From: Petrosia ficiformis
Taxonomy: Eukaryota > Porifera > Demospongiae > Haplosclerida > Petrosiidae
Reading direction: 5' to 3'
Assembly: GCA_947044365.1 (NCBI GenBank)
Contig: OX345646.1
Location: 5,380,678-5,444,677, forward strand
DNA: 64,000 bases
A model generated the notes under the pieces. That model had not been told where the DNA came from. It made no database searches and was given only the letters and a program-made list of their open reading frames with translations. Positions 25,701-33,488 of this stretch are shown piece by piece (within the stretch, counting starts at the first letter, position 1; each line of letters begins with the position of its first letter). Made by a program: the position numbers and the translations under genes.

Positions 25701-27375
25701 ATTTCTAGACCTGCTAGAGTGGGGCTCACTCAGGCTTGTACCAAATATACCATAATCAAACCCCTCGAATGAATATCGTCTCTCTAGTATTCTAATGTAA
25801 GGTAATATATAATGTGTCTTGTACATATCCATTCTTTTAGATACTGCGCATATAATGCGTCGTGAAGACTCTATGTCACATGACTTCATGCATAGAGTTA
25901 GTTTTATTGACTCCGGAACTCCTTCCACCGACAGTACTGGAAAGTATGTACCTATAGCAACATTTCTTGTCATATGTGTGTGTGTGTTGGCATCTGTGTG
26001 TGTATATTGGCATCATGCATGTACATAAGCCTACATATAGTGTTGGTGGTACATATGTATCAGAGTTTGTGATAACTTTTGAAGCATGGGCCAAATTGGC
26101 TCAACAATGGTTAGTGTGTGCACCATTGGGAATACATCTTGAGCCAATTAACAAAGAGTTAATGCTGTTAGTGACAATATAATCATAATTAACTGGACCA
26201 TCTGGTCCAAAGAGAGAACTGTGCTGTGCCAAATAAGAAGCTCTTTGGGCCTATGGTGTACCTATTCAAAAATACTGTATGTATGTACATGTATGTATGT
26301 ATGTATGTATGTACGAAATGTATTTATAATTATATAAATACTGTAACTCAGAATTACTGAACTGAGACGTCAGTTAAAAGTATTAACAGAAGAGAACACA
26401 TCTCTACTGGAAAAACTTGTTACGGCTAAAGAAGAAATTGGTTCACTTCTTCATCAAAGTTTAAAGGACCATACTGCTCACTTACAAATTCTAAAATGTT
26501 TCATACCTTCATCACAAGGTATTGTTTTATATCACCAGTTAGCTAAGGAAATATGTTAGTAAACATTCCATACATATTTTAAATTCCTTCTCTGTTTATT
26601 ACTAGATGCTATAGATAATGAACCAAAGCCTATAGATCCAAACTTATCAAAATGGTTAGGATCATTTGGTATCAATCAAGAAGATATTATTAGTCAAGTT
26701 AGTTTTGTTTATTGTTTACTGTTTGTCTAGTCTAATGTTTACTGTTTTTATCATTTATTGTTTATTGTTTATTGTTTACTGTTTGTCTGGTTTACTGTTT
26801 ACTGTTTTTCTCGTTTATTGTTTATTGTTTACTGTTTGTCTGGTCTACTGTTTACTGTTTTTCTTGTTTATTGTTTATTGTTTACTGTTTGTCTGGTCTA
26901 CTGTTTACTGTTTTTCTCGTTTATTGTTTATTGTTTACTGTTTGTCTGGTCTATTGTTTACTGTTTTTCTTGTTTATTGTTTGTTGTTTACTGTTTGTCT
27001 AGTCTAATGTTTACTGTTTTTCTCGTTTATTGTTTATTGTTTACGGTTTGTCTGGTCTAATGTTTAATGTTTTTCTCGTTTACTGTTTACTGTTTTTCTT
27101 GTCTATTGTATATTACTTGTTTATTGTTTTTGATTTATAAATTCCAGTTTGCAAAACAAGAGTTAACATTAGATGATGTTGTTAATCGTATATCACTCGA
27201 AGATCTCAAAGACTTAAGATTTCGGTACTCTATCTCCTTCATTTACACATACATGTATTCAACAGTGAATCTATTTATCTATCTGTCCATCTATTTATCT
27301 ATTTTCTTCAGAATTGGACCAAGATGTAGAATATGGAGTAAAATAAAGGAATACAGGCAATACAAACACCAATGA
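8115..27375 (+). CDS. MAP3K5: ASK-family MAP3 kinase (MAP3K5/6/15 type), 5' partial, 28 visible exons
   Basis: Exons: 8115-8261, 9943-10038, 11207-11328, 12492-12604, 13227-13386, 16290-16446, 16872-16967, 17118-17159, 17842-17888, 18042-18140, 18918-19163, 19343-19470, 19736-19978, 20194-20255, 20307-20372, 20905-21005, 21148-21216, 21286-21347, 23023-23104, 23790-23932, 23991-24079, 24410-24688, 25358-25463, 25841-25943, 26352-26518, 26606-26697, 27148-27224, 27312-27375. All junctions are GT-AG, phases agree, and the total is 3258 nt (1085 residues plus stop). Order: TRAF-binding region (about 1-265), ASK PH-like domain (266-360), kinase (about 407-664) with [21 protein letters not shown] and APE, a helical regulatory region, coiled coil (about 953-1008), SAM-like C-terminus. 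In known animals ASK activates MKK-JNK/p38 signalling under oxidative stress. Roughly 300 N-terminal residues, including the start codon, are not found. MAP3K5, 6 and 15 are vertebrate paralogues, so this is probably a single pre-duplication orthologue. Confidence 0.95.
8677..8866. mobile_element. Palindromic MITE, family B, in kinase intron 1
   Basis: It begins GGTCACCATACAGTACAG and ends TACTGTATGGTGACATTTTA, with inverted interior segments. It lies in the intron between kinase exons 1 and 2. Confidence 0.8.
9006..9050. repeat. Perfect 22-bp hairpin with a one-base loop
   Basis: Positions 9006-9027 and 9029-9050 are exact reverse complements around a single T at 9028. The arm starts CAGGAGCCCATGAAAAAACC. 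It sits in kinase intron 1 and is flanked by short GTGACAT direct repeats. Confidence 0.97.
9500..9690 (-). mobile_element. hAT-like MITE, family A, internally deleted copy
   Basis: The ends are CAGAGTTTTTGATAAG and a CTTATCAAAAGCACTG variant. The interior matches the other seven family A copies (for example GAGCCAATTAACAAAGAGTT) but lacks about 35 bp. Confidence 0.85.
10230..11075 (+). repeat. Tandem duplications of the exon 2 / intron 2 boundary
   Basis: The end of kinase exon 2 (GTGTTAGAGAAG then GTTTGTGAA, at 10027-10047) recurs as GTGTTAGAGGAGGTTTATGAA near 10306 and GTGTTAGAGGATGTTTATGAA near 10769. Each is followed by the same CAGATTACTGTATGTGTAG and purine-rich tract, and a third partial copy of the distal part begins near 11020. 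The copies lie inside intron 2 and are not in the reconstructed reading frame. Confidence 0.85.
11500..12115. repeat. Degenerate repeats of TATCCTGCTA and its complement
   Basis: Short elements TATCCTGCTATAG, GCAGGATATAG, GGTAACCCA and CAGTGGATTTGT recur in both orientations through kinase intron 3. I see no exon and no single period. Confidence 0.7.
12243..12316 (-). tRNA. tRNA-like gene or tRNA pseudogene, anticodon position GGA
   Basis: The 74-base stretch folds as a cloverleaf: acceptor GCCTTGG/CTGAGGC (two G-T pairs), D arm GCTC-GAGC, anticodon stem TCTGT/GCAGA, five-base variable loop, T arm GTGGG-TTCGAAT-CCCAC. A run of six T follows just downstream as a Pol III stop. The anticodon loop reads CCGGAGT, which puts GGA at the anticodon but C instead of T at position 33. 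A serine tRNA would also need a long variable arm. A decayed tRNA or SINE source is therefore more likely than a working tRNA-Ser. It lies in kinase intron 3, antisense to the gene. Confidence 0.6.
12909..13128 (+). promoter_or_regulatory. Cluster of four DR1-like nuclear-receptor sites
   Basis: AGGTCAAAGTGCA (12909-12921), AGGTCAAAGTTCA (12969-12981), AGGTCAAAGTGCA (13049-13061) and AGGTCAAAGTTTA (13116-13128) lie in kinase intron 4. They match the direct-repeat-1 element bound by HNF4/RXR-type receptors. They are part of a degenerate local repeat, so clustering may reflect duplication rather than selection. Confidence 0.35.
13939..14300. mobile_element. MITE with TACCGTATAG ends (family C), 362 bp
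   Basis: It opens TACCGTATAGCTCCA and closes TGGAGCTATACGGTA, a perfect 15-bp inverted repeat including the TA target. The interior is rich in TTTTCGTGA-type motifs in both orientations. The ORF at 14150-14389 is a shadow of it. It lies in kinase intron 5. Confidence 0.9.
14686..15064 (+). mobile_element. hAT-like MITE, family A, with perfect 8-bp target duplication
   Basis: It begins CAGTGTTTAGGATAAGC and ends CTTATCAAAAACTCTG. It is flanked by CTACTGAG at 14678-14685 and again at 15065-15072, an exact 8-bp duplication that fits the hAT superfamily. It is interrupted by a second element at 14859-15003. Confidence 0.93.
14859..15003. mobile_element. 145-bp hAT-like element nested inside the family A MITE
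   Basis: Relative to the other family A copies, 145 bp are inserted here. The ends CAGGGCAGGAAAT and ATTTCCCACTCTT are imperfect inverted repeats (9 of 13). The flanks GCACACAC and ACACACAC form a 7-of-8 target duplication. Confidence 0.8.
15326..15570 (-). pseudogene. Fragment of a transposon-type ORF (CLRGSR motif)
   Basis: The minus strand is open for about 80 codons and encodes a stretch with [19 protein letters not shown] and, just after it, [10 protein letters not shown]. From memory this arrangement (a Lys-Trp, Tyr-Ser, Leu-Arg block ending in a CLRGSR-like motif) recurs at the C-terminus of ORFs in invertebrate mobile elements. No upstream domain is present here, so it is a remnant. 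It lies antisense in kinase intron 5. Confidence 0.45.
15906..16248 (-). repeat. 68-bp satellite, five inverted copies inside kinase intron 5
   Basis: Units such as ATAAGGTTAATACATGATTA with ACTGTAACTCAATAACTTAT are the exact reverse complement of the array at 61-1690, with the same 68-bp period. Confidence 0.95.
16458..16870 (+). repeat. CT-rich microsatellite filling kinase intron 6
   Basis: Runs of CTCTCT, TGTGTG and TCTGTC fill nearly the whole intron and merge into the pyrimidine tract of the acceptor at 16871. All ORFs here are low-complexity shadows. Confidence 0.97.
18131..18868 (+). repeat. 33/39-bp minisatellite that copies the exon 10 splice donor about 20 times
   Basis: The exon end TGTAGCAG followed by the donor GTATGTATAT is repeated down the intron every 33 bp, or every 39 bp where TACATG is inserted. 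The 39-bp variants recur after runs of 33-bp units, a higher-order pattern. Because both periods are multiples of three, four long meaningless ORFs arise on the two strands. In the real reading frame the first copy runs into a TAG, so using a decoy donor would truncate the protein. Confidence 0.95.
19178..19236. repeat. 28-bp near-perfect hairpin in kinase intron 11
   Basis: 19178-19205 and 19209-19236 are reverse complements with one mismatch around a three-base loop. The arm contains GGATATGAAAATGGAGC. It starts 14 bases after the splice donor of the exon carrying the ATP-binding lysine. Confidence 0.93.
19517..19700. repeat. (TGGA)n/(CGGA)n microsatellite, kinase intron 12
   Basis: Tetranucleotide TGGA units grade into CGGA and CAGA units. 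The intron is almost entirely this repeat. Confidence 0.95.
20028..20180. repeat. (TCCA)n microsatellite, kinase intron 13
   Basis: Imperfect CATCCATC units fill most of the intron before the acceptor at 20193. Confidence 0.93.
20597..20823 (+). mobile_element. hAT-like MITE, family A, in kinase intron 15
   Basis: A full-length copy ends CTTATCAACAACTCTG. The left end is slightly decayed (TTTAGTTTTTGATAAG). It separates the kinase exon ending at 20372 from the one starting at 20905. Confidence 0.9.
21413..21690. repeat. Direct duplication of about 95 bp
   Basis: GGCTCAATCTGAAACGATTG with TATGAAAAATCAGTACCAAG (21430-21482) recurs near 21615-21662 with a few changes. No gene is visible between. 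Confidence 0.85.
22088..22940. repeat. Family B MITE followed by its 111-bp unit in tandem
   Basis: A complete palindromic copy (ATCACCATACAGTACAGTAA to TATGGTGACATTTTATTAAC) is followed by about six near-identical 111-bp units, each containing CTTGTCAATTGAACACCACA. Part of the MITE has turned into a satellite within kinase intron 18. Confidence 0.92.
23200..23635. repeat. 31-bp minisatellite, about 13 copies, kinase intron 19
   Basis: The unit TACCACATGTTCTATTTAGC plus TGTATATGTAA repeats with T/C and A/G variants. Confidence 0.93.
24080..24409 (+). other. Stop-free, in-frame 330-nt intron (exitron-like)
   Basis: The intron between kinase exons 21 and 22 is bounded by GTAAGA and TACTGTCAG. 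It starts at phase 0, is exactly 110 codons long and has no stop in the coding frame. It consists mostly of AGAGAG/GGAGAG purine repeat and would encode an Arg/Glu/Gly-rich linker if retained. Confidence 0.8.
24996..25262. repeat. (GATG)n microsatellite, kinase intron 22
   Basis: GGATGGAT tracts with AATG and GGTG variants. Confidence 0.95.
25553..25644. mobile_element. Short foldback element, about 92 bp
   Basis: TAGCCTCATATCCAG at the left pairs imperfectly with CTGGGTTTGAGGCTA at the right. It lies in kinase intron 23. Confidence 0.6.
26061..26277 (-). mobile_element. hAT-like MITE, family A, in kinase intron 24
   Basis: Starts CAGAGTTTGTGATAAC and carries the family interior in inverted orientation (AATGGTTAGTGTGTGCACCA). 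The right end is decayed. Confidence 0.88.
26698..27130. repeat. Minisatellite of TTTATTGTTTACTG units, kinase intron 26
   Basis: Imperfect units combining GTTTATTGTTTACTGTTTGT, CTGGTCTA and TTTTCTCG fill the intron. The ORFs over it are low-complexity shadows. Confidence 0.93.
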
Positions 27376-27736
27376 AATATCAATCAACATCATTCTTTTT
27401 TGATAAATCGCAAACATCATTCATTTTTCATTTTTGTACAAAAAGAATATTTTAAAATCACCAAATAGTTTACAGTGTATTATATAGTTAATAACAGGAC
27501 AACAGAATTTACCACAGAGGGCTACACTATTCTCTGCGGGTAATACAAAATCAGAATATTAGGTGTCAGTTCCAGTTTCAAGAGGGTCTGAATATGTGAC
27601 AAGTCATTCAGCCACCCCCTCCCTCTAAATGAGTCAACATGATTCAGAGATGTGGTGTGTCATCTCGAGATATATCTTACTTAATACAGTATTTCAATTA
27701 GAACTATATAATATTAGTACAGAGATTAGCTAGAAG

Positions 27737-30600
27737 ATGACTGGAATAGTTGACTTCACTGTCTGTCCTCAATGTAATCAACAAGGTAAGCCAACTGGGG
27801 AACTATTATTAATATTATTTTGAAGTACTTATTCATGTTATAGTCATTGTATTACATCATATAATGTAGGCAGTATCATTGTAATGATTGTATGCTGTTT
27901 AGTTACTATAAATAGTGAATATTGTAGGCAGTCAACATATTAAAGTCGTTTTGTTATACCACAAATATAGTGATTCTAGGTAGTCGATGTGTTAAAGTTG
28001 TTTTGTTATACTACAAATATAGTGATTCTAGGTAGCCGACGTGTTAAAGCCGTTTTGTTATACCACAAATATAGTGATTTTAGGTAGTCGACATGTTAAA
28101 GTCATTTTGTTACTATAAAATTAATAGTAGCAGATAAGTAATTGTAACTATATATAGTAGTGAACATTAAATGCTGTTTCATGTATTATATATACCTGTT
28201 TTTAGTATACTTTTGGGAAATTGAAGATCACTTGATTTGTCATGAAGTGGAACAAGGTTCTGATGTCAAAAGCAAAGCTAAAGTGTTTGTACGTATTTAT
28301 ATTTAAACTCTCCATTGAGAGTATTGTGTGATAATTATTACAAATAATTCTATTTTCAGAAAAGAGATATATTTGACGAGTCAAGGAATGGAATTGAAGA
28401 TCCAGAGAACTTTACTGAAGGTATCATTCATACATACACTATGTCCAGTATGTAGTCTCGTGATCAAATATTATCATAATTATGGTACCTGTGTGTGGTT
28501 CTGTAATACCTGTCTAACTAGTTATAACACAGTATAATAACAAGACGGAGCCAATACTTGATTCATTGATACTAGTATTCCTGGTGGTAATGAGTACTGC
28601 TCCAGAATTGATACTGGTATTACCATGACCTTATATGGGTATATAAAGTGATACCACTTTTTTTCAATGATAATTAACCTAAAATGTGTATAACAATATG
28701 ACATCCATTTTTACATGTGCAGTGCAGTCCAGTACTCAATACCGGTCACAAGAATTGATAAATGTTCGCAATTAGATACCTAATTAGGTTAATATAACTG
28801 TATAGTGGCATTTAAAATTAAACTACATTTGATCAAAATTATGATTTAACGAGTGAACTCTATTCTCATCATTAGTCTTATATACAGTATATGTTAAAAA
28901 ATGTCACCATACAGTAATAGTAATTATCTTAGTTCTACTGTCAGTATAGTATAATAATTACTGTCAAAACTACTGTTGAACTACTGTAGTGTGGAAATGA
29001 GTAATTACTGTACCGTATGGTGACTTTTTATTGACATACTATACATATTAAATGAATCTCATTTATGAAGGTATTGTTCTTGTTCTTGAACGTTACTACA
29101 CTCGTACCAAACCAGTTGGTGTCATCAGTGTGTCACTAAGTGCACCAACCAATCATATTTGTTCTACTCCTAGTGACTTTGGATGGGGGTGTGGTTATCG
29201 TAACATTCAAATGGTATTGAGTAGTTTGTTATCACTGGAGCCTTATAGTTCAATACTGAAGAAAGGTAAGCTGTTTAAGTAATAAACAATTCATTTTTCG
29301 TAATACTTATTTTTATAGAAGGAGTCACGAATATTCCTGATATACTGAAGTTACAGAATATAATTGAACAAGCTTGGTCTCAAGGTATGTACTTACAATA
29401 CAATATTTATATAATATATACTTGTCCTTGTAATGTATGTCACAGTTCAAAGGTCAAGCTACATAAAAGAAACCATGGCGACAAGGTTAAACTGTGCCCA
29501 CAATTTTGCAAATGTAGAAGTCAAAAAGAATTAGAGAACTAAGATGATAAGAATAAGAATGAACGCATACCTTTAGTTTTCAGAGTTAGATTGGAAGAGA
29601 AGAGTTAGAACTTTGAATACATCACTACTATCATAGAAACCCACAGGATTCAGTCGTGCAACTGCAAAGATAAAATAATGAATAAAGAGGCTAGAACAAT
29701 AGGAAATATATCATAGAATTTATGCAGGTTTTCACTAGTTTTGCTCTAAGACCTCTTCGTCAGAATCAAAGCAATTCACCATTTTCAATCACATGCAATA
29801 TGAAATTACAAGTAATTATTGACATAATACCGTAATTCGGGAAAATTTCATACTATAAAAATTTTCGTATAACAGTATGCATACTAAATTTTAAAATTCG
29901 AAAATTAACGGGTATATGGAAATAAACGGTATTCATAAATAATAACGTACGCACGTACGAAAATTTATACATACGAAAAATAAAAATTCGAAATATTTTA
30001 GAGACGAAATATTCCCGATTTACGGTACACACTATAATTTCCATGACAACAAATCAATTTCAAAACCACACTGTACCTGATACAGCATGGGTGGATCATT
30101 GTGGTTCTAACTTGTAACCACTTCACACACAGTGTTTGCTAAGTAGCACACTCTCCCCCTTCTATTATTTACTCTTGTTCACAACAATCAGTGCCAACAG
30201 TTAAGTCAATGAAGCTCATGGCGATAGATCATATATAGGCATAGTTAAGCATTGTTTAATAACATAACTTGTTGTATAGAGGTTAATTAGTCTCGTCCCC
30301 AGACTGCCACGCCCTAGGTCTGAGGACGAGACTAAGGTAATTGGTAACTACTAACTACATACATTATTATGTCTAATAGGATTTGATGCTAAAGGCTGTA
30401 CAGAATTGAATGGAAAAGTTACCAGGACAAAGAAATGGATAGGAACAACCGAAGCTGCATCTATTTTTAGAATGTTGAATATAAAGTATGTAAATATCAA
30501 TATAATAAACAGTTTAATTATAAATAAAACCCCTTGTGATTAGCATTGGGACTTTGAGTTAACTAAAAGTAGTCACTATTGTCAGACTAAAACAACACTA

Positions 30601-30655
<55 letters not shown>

Positions 30656-31942
30656 ATTATGTATATATGTGCACATCACACAGAGCTCAAGTTGTTGATT
30701 TTGCCAGACCTACTGGTCCTGATAAAACCCACCCATTAATGTTTGAATGGATCAGAAATTATTTTAGAACCGGAAATCCTTCACTGCTGAGCCATTTAGC
30801 AGCAAAACGTCCGGACCCATCACCAGAAGGGTCTGAGGAGAAAAATGTTTCTGTAACTGACCAAGAAAAGATTGAGCAATCATCTCAGAATGTTTCTGAT
30901 TTCAATAGTAAAAGTTTAGATTCAAATATTTTACCAGAAGAAACCAAAGATTGTAGTGATGATATTGACTATCCTCCATTGTACCTACAACATGAAGGTA
31001 TGTATGTATGTATGTATGTATGTATGTACTATGTATGTATGTATGTATGTATGTATGTATGTATGTATGTATGTATGTATGTATGTATGTATGTATGTAT
31101 GTACTATGTATGTATGTATGTATGTACTATGTATGTATGTATGTACGTATGTATGTATGTATGTATGTATGTATGTATGTATGTATGTATATATATATAT
31201 GTATGTATGTATATACTGTATGTATGTATGTATGTATGTATGTATGTATGTATGTATGTATGTATGTATGTATGTATGTATGTATGTATGTATGTATGTA
31301 TGTATGTATATATGTATGTATGTATATACTGTATGTATGTATGTATGTATGTATGTATGTATGTATGTATGTGTATGAAGGTATATGTGTAATGTTGAAT
31401 GCCCGGATAGTATAATTAGTAAATAATAACATTCCATTACATTTCCATATTATATATTGTGTATATATTTAACTCCTCAGGTCACAGTCGTACTGTCATA
31501 GGTATAGAAGAACATGGACAAGAGATATTTCTAATATTATTAGATCCTTCACATGATTCTCAGCAGTTACATAGTGTTCTAATGGACACCAGAAACTCTA
31601 TTAAATTATTACTGAAGAGTATACAACAGTTCAAACAAGATGAATATGAAATTATATTCATAGAGGGGCTACTCAATGAACAAGAGAAAAAGGTAGATGT
31701 TGTAAACAGTCTCATTCCCAGACTCTATATAGTATAGGAATGTGGTTTTTGCATTGAAATTTAATCATATTATATACGTCTCTGGATAGATAAAGTGTGT
31801 GTATGTGTGTGTGTGTCCAATTATGCTAATTATCCAGTTTCAATAATAATTATTTAATGTGTGTGTATGTATTAATAGTATATTTCCATATACACAGGAC
31901 ATGAAGGTAATTTCTCCATATCAAAGATTTCCATCAACCTAA
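27737..31942 (+). CDS. ZUP1: ZUP1-like K63-specific deubiquitinase (zinc finger with UFM1-specific peptidase fold)
   Basis: Nine exons: 27737-27785, 28206-28288, 28360-28420, 29071-29265, 29319-29384, 30380-30485, 30684-30997, 31481-31692, 31898-31942. They total 1131 nt (376 residues plus stop) with consistent GT-AG phases. One C2H2 finger lies at the N-terminus (Cys10, Cys13, His25, His29). The papain-like C78 domain follows: catalytic Cys105 in GWGCGYRN, His293 in GHSRT and Asp313 in LLDPSH. KKWIGTTEAA and PPLYLQHEGHSRT are family landmarks. In vertebrates ZUP1 cleaves K63-linked ubiquitin chains and acts in genome maintenance. This protein is shorter than vertebrate ZUP1 (about 580 residues, four fingers) and has an acidic, Ser-rich insertion at about 212-280. 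Exon 4 has a poor pyrimidine tract, so a missing exon before it cannot be excluded. Confidence 0.9.
27920..28110. repeat. 52-bp tandem repeat, about four copies, ZUP1 intron 1
   Basis: Units contain GTTTTGTTATACCACAAATA and TAGTGATTCTAGGTAGTCGA with scattered changes. Confidence 0.9.
28886..29042. mobile_element. Palindromic MITE, family B, just before ZUP1 exon 4
   Basis: Left end TATGTTAAAAAATGTCACCA and right end TATGGTGACTTTTTATTGAC are inverted repeats. The element ends about 28 bp before the exon 4 acceptor, so it sits where the branch point and pyrimidine tract would be expected. Confidence 0.88.
29828..30027. mobile_element. MITE with TACCGTA ends (family C relative), 200 bp
   Basis: Opens TACCGTAATTCGGGAA and closes TTCCCGATTTACGGTA. 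The interior carries ATTTTCGTA motifs in both orientations. It lies in ZUP1 intron 5. Confidence 0.88.
30287..30337. repeat. 51-bp foldback
   Basis: TTAGTCTCGTCC pairs with GGACGAGACTAA around a GC-rich centre, and CAGA pairs with TCTG inside it. Confidence 0.75.
30601..30654. repeat. (CA)n microsatellite
   Basis: About 26 CA dinucleotides lie just before ZUP1 exon 7. Confidence 0.97.
30998..31378 (+). repeat. (GTAT)n microsatellite starting at the ZUP1 exon 7 donor
   Basis: The donor GTATGT of exon 7 is itself the first unit of a 380-bp GTAT tract, so the intron opens with dozens of overlapping donor-like GTATGT hexamers. The long ORFs on both strands are shadows. Confidence 0.95.
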
Positions 31943-31983
31943 TCACTCATGATGATGTAATGATGATGTCGTTGCTGTTAACA

Positions 31984-31989
31984 AATAAA
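31984..31989 (+). terminator. Candidate ZUP1 poly(A) signal
   Basis: AATAAA lies 42 bases after the ZUP1 stop codon. Confidence 0.6.
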
Positions 31990-32348
31990 GAATATGTTCG
32001 AGTCCATTAGTCTAATCGTTATTTATAATAGATTGAACAAGTGTGAATACTTGGGTACCTTTTTAGTACAATTGTGTATAATTTTATGTACTTAAAATCT
32101 AAATATAACTCTGTGCTGAGTTGTATGTCTATTTGAGTCATTTGCTATTAACACGAGCGTTAGCTTACTGAATCAGATGTTATATTTACTGTTTATAGAA
32201 GCACTCAAAGGAATTGATTGAAAAACCGAGAGTGAATGTTGGATTTGGTAAATTCTTACTTTGAATATTAGAATTCCCCAGTAAAGAATCGGATGGATAC
32301 AGACTAACTGTTTCACTGTGTGTGTGTGTATGTACAGTAATTTTTAAA

Positions 32349-33488
32349 ATGGCTACAGGAGGTACTCCATGGAGAATTGATGACATAGATCATACCGCTA
32401 TAGAAGGGGAATATTCATCGATCCCTCAATCACACTGCCAAATTGAAAATTTGGAGGAATCTAATGATGAAGTTGATCTAGGCATTCAGGAGACTATGGA
32501 ACATATCTACGCTCTATCTATCTCAACAGGGAATAGCAGAATAGATGAAATTGCTCGTGTCAAAATGCAACAACTGTTCAACACGAATCAGTCAATTGCT
32601 ATTCTATTTGCCGGTAAAACAGGAGCTGGAAAGTCTTCTCTTATTAATGGACTCATCGGTCGGAATTTAGCCAAAGAGGGTGCCAGTCCTAAACCTGTTA
32701 CTGGGCTATCAGCATTGGAACGTCCTTATGAGGGGGAGTTTATAAGAACAGAGGGTTCTCGTGTTCGAGTTATAGTTTGGGATTCTCCGGGTCTTCAAGA
32801 TGGATACCAACAAGATTATAAATATCTTGATACTTTGTGTGATGTGTTGTGTCGAGTTGATTTAATAGTGTATTGTATAAGTATGAGTGAGAGGTTTGAC
32901 TCTTCTGCACAGAAAGCTTTGAGGGCGTTTGCTGGAGTAAGATCAGACATATGGAAACATGCTGTTGTAGCTTTAACACATGCAAATCATATAATATATC
33001 CCGATTCCTGCGAAACCGAAGAAGACGAGTTAAGATTTTTCGATGACATCATGCAAGATTGGGCCAAAGAAATTGGAGGAGTTTTATTACAATGCAACAT
33101 CGCTCCTGATGTAATAGAGGCCCTACCTCTTGTTCCAACTGGCTACTATAGGGTAACACGCAATACTCCTCATCCATGGCGCCTGCATGCCCGATGCAGC
33201 CACTGGCTTCAACCATTTTGGTATATCTGTTTAGTGCGTTGTAAAGAAGCCGCCAGAGCTGCCCTGGTCATGTCCAATAGACATCGTTTATCAACTGCAG
33301 ATATGCTTCTATTTGGCGACTTTGATACTCAACCAATCGAATGCCAGCCTCTAATATGTGATAATAACTCAAGAGAATTTGCTACAAGAATTTCGGAGGG
33401 TACTTATCTTGTTGGAGGTGGGAAAGCTCTACTTACCAAGATTTGGGAGTTTTTAAAAATCGTTCTGCCTTTTCTTAAAAAGTCTTGA
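32349..33488 (+). CDS. Intronless septin/AIG1-Toc34-type GTPase, array gene 1
   Basis: The 379-residue protein starts at ATG 32349, giving MATGG, an N-terminus shared with array gene 3 and nearly with gene 2. A variable acidic N-terminus (1-80) precedes the G domain: P-loop GKTGAGKSS (89-97), candidate switch I Thr in KPVTG (about 118), DSPG (145-148) and G4-position THAN (210-213) instead of NKxD. The THA-type G4 recalls Toc34/AIG1 (GIMAP) proteins. The C-terminus is a predicted amphipathic helix (KIWEFLKIVLPFLKKS) that may bind membranes. There is no intron, unlike ZUP1, whose stop lies 407 bp upstream. Family membership is by motif only; an IRG-like or other Era-type family is the alternative. 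Function unknown; related GTPases act on membranes in immunity or organelle import. Confidence 0.85.
   Translation: MATGGTPWRIDDIDHTAIEGEYSSIPQSHCQIENLEESNDEVDLGIQETMEHIYALSISTGNSRIDEIARVKMQQLFNTNQSIAILFAGKTGAGKSSLINGLIGRNLAKEGASPKPVTGLSALERPYEGEFIRTEGSRVRVIVWDSPGLQDGYQQDYKYLDTLCDVLCRVDLIVYCISMSERFDSSAQKALRAFAGVRSDIWKHAVVALTHANHIIYPDSCETEEDELRFFDDIMQDWAKEIGGVLLQCNIAPDVIEALPLVPTGYYRVTRNTPHPWRLHARCSHWLQPFWYICLVRCKEAARAALVMSNRHRLSTADMLLFGDFDTQPIECQPLICDNNSREFATRISEGTYLVGGGKALLTKIWEFLKIVLPFLKKS

Noticed and set aside
30985..31437. Several long ORFs of repeated YVCM or THIY type over GTAT tracts (also at 18092-18931, 44619-44867, 55661-55937, 57003-57474)
   Set aside because: Both strands and several frames are open because the repeat units lack stops; these are microsatellite shadows.
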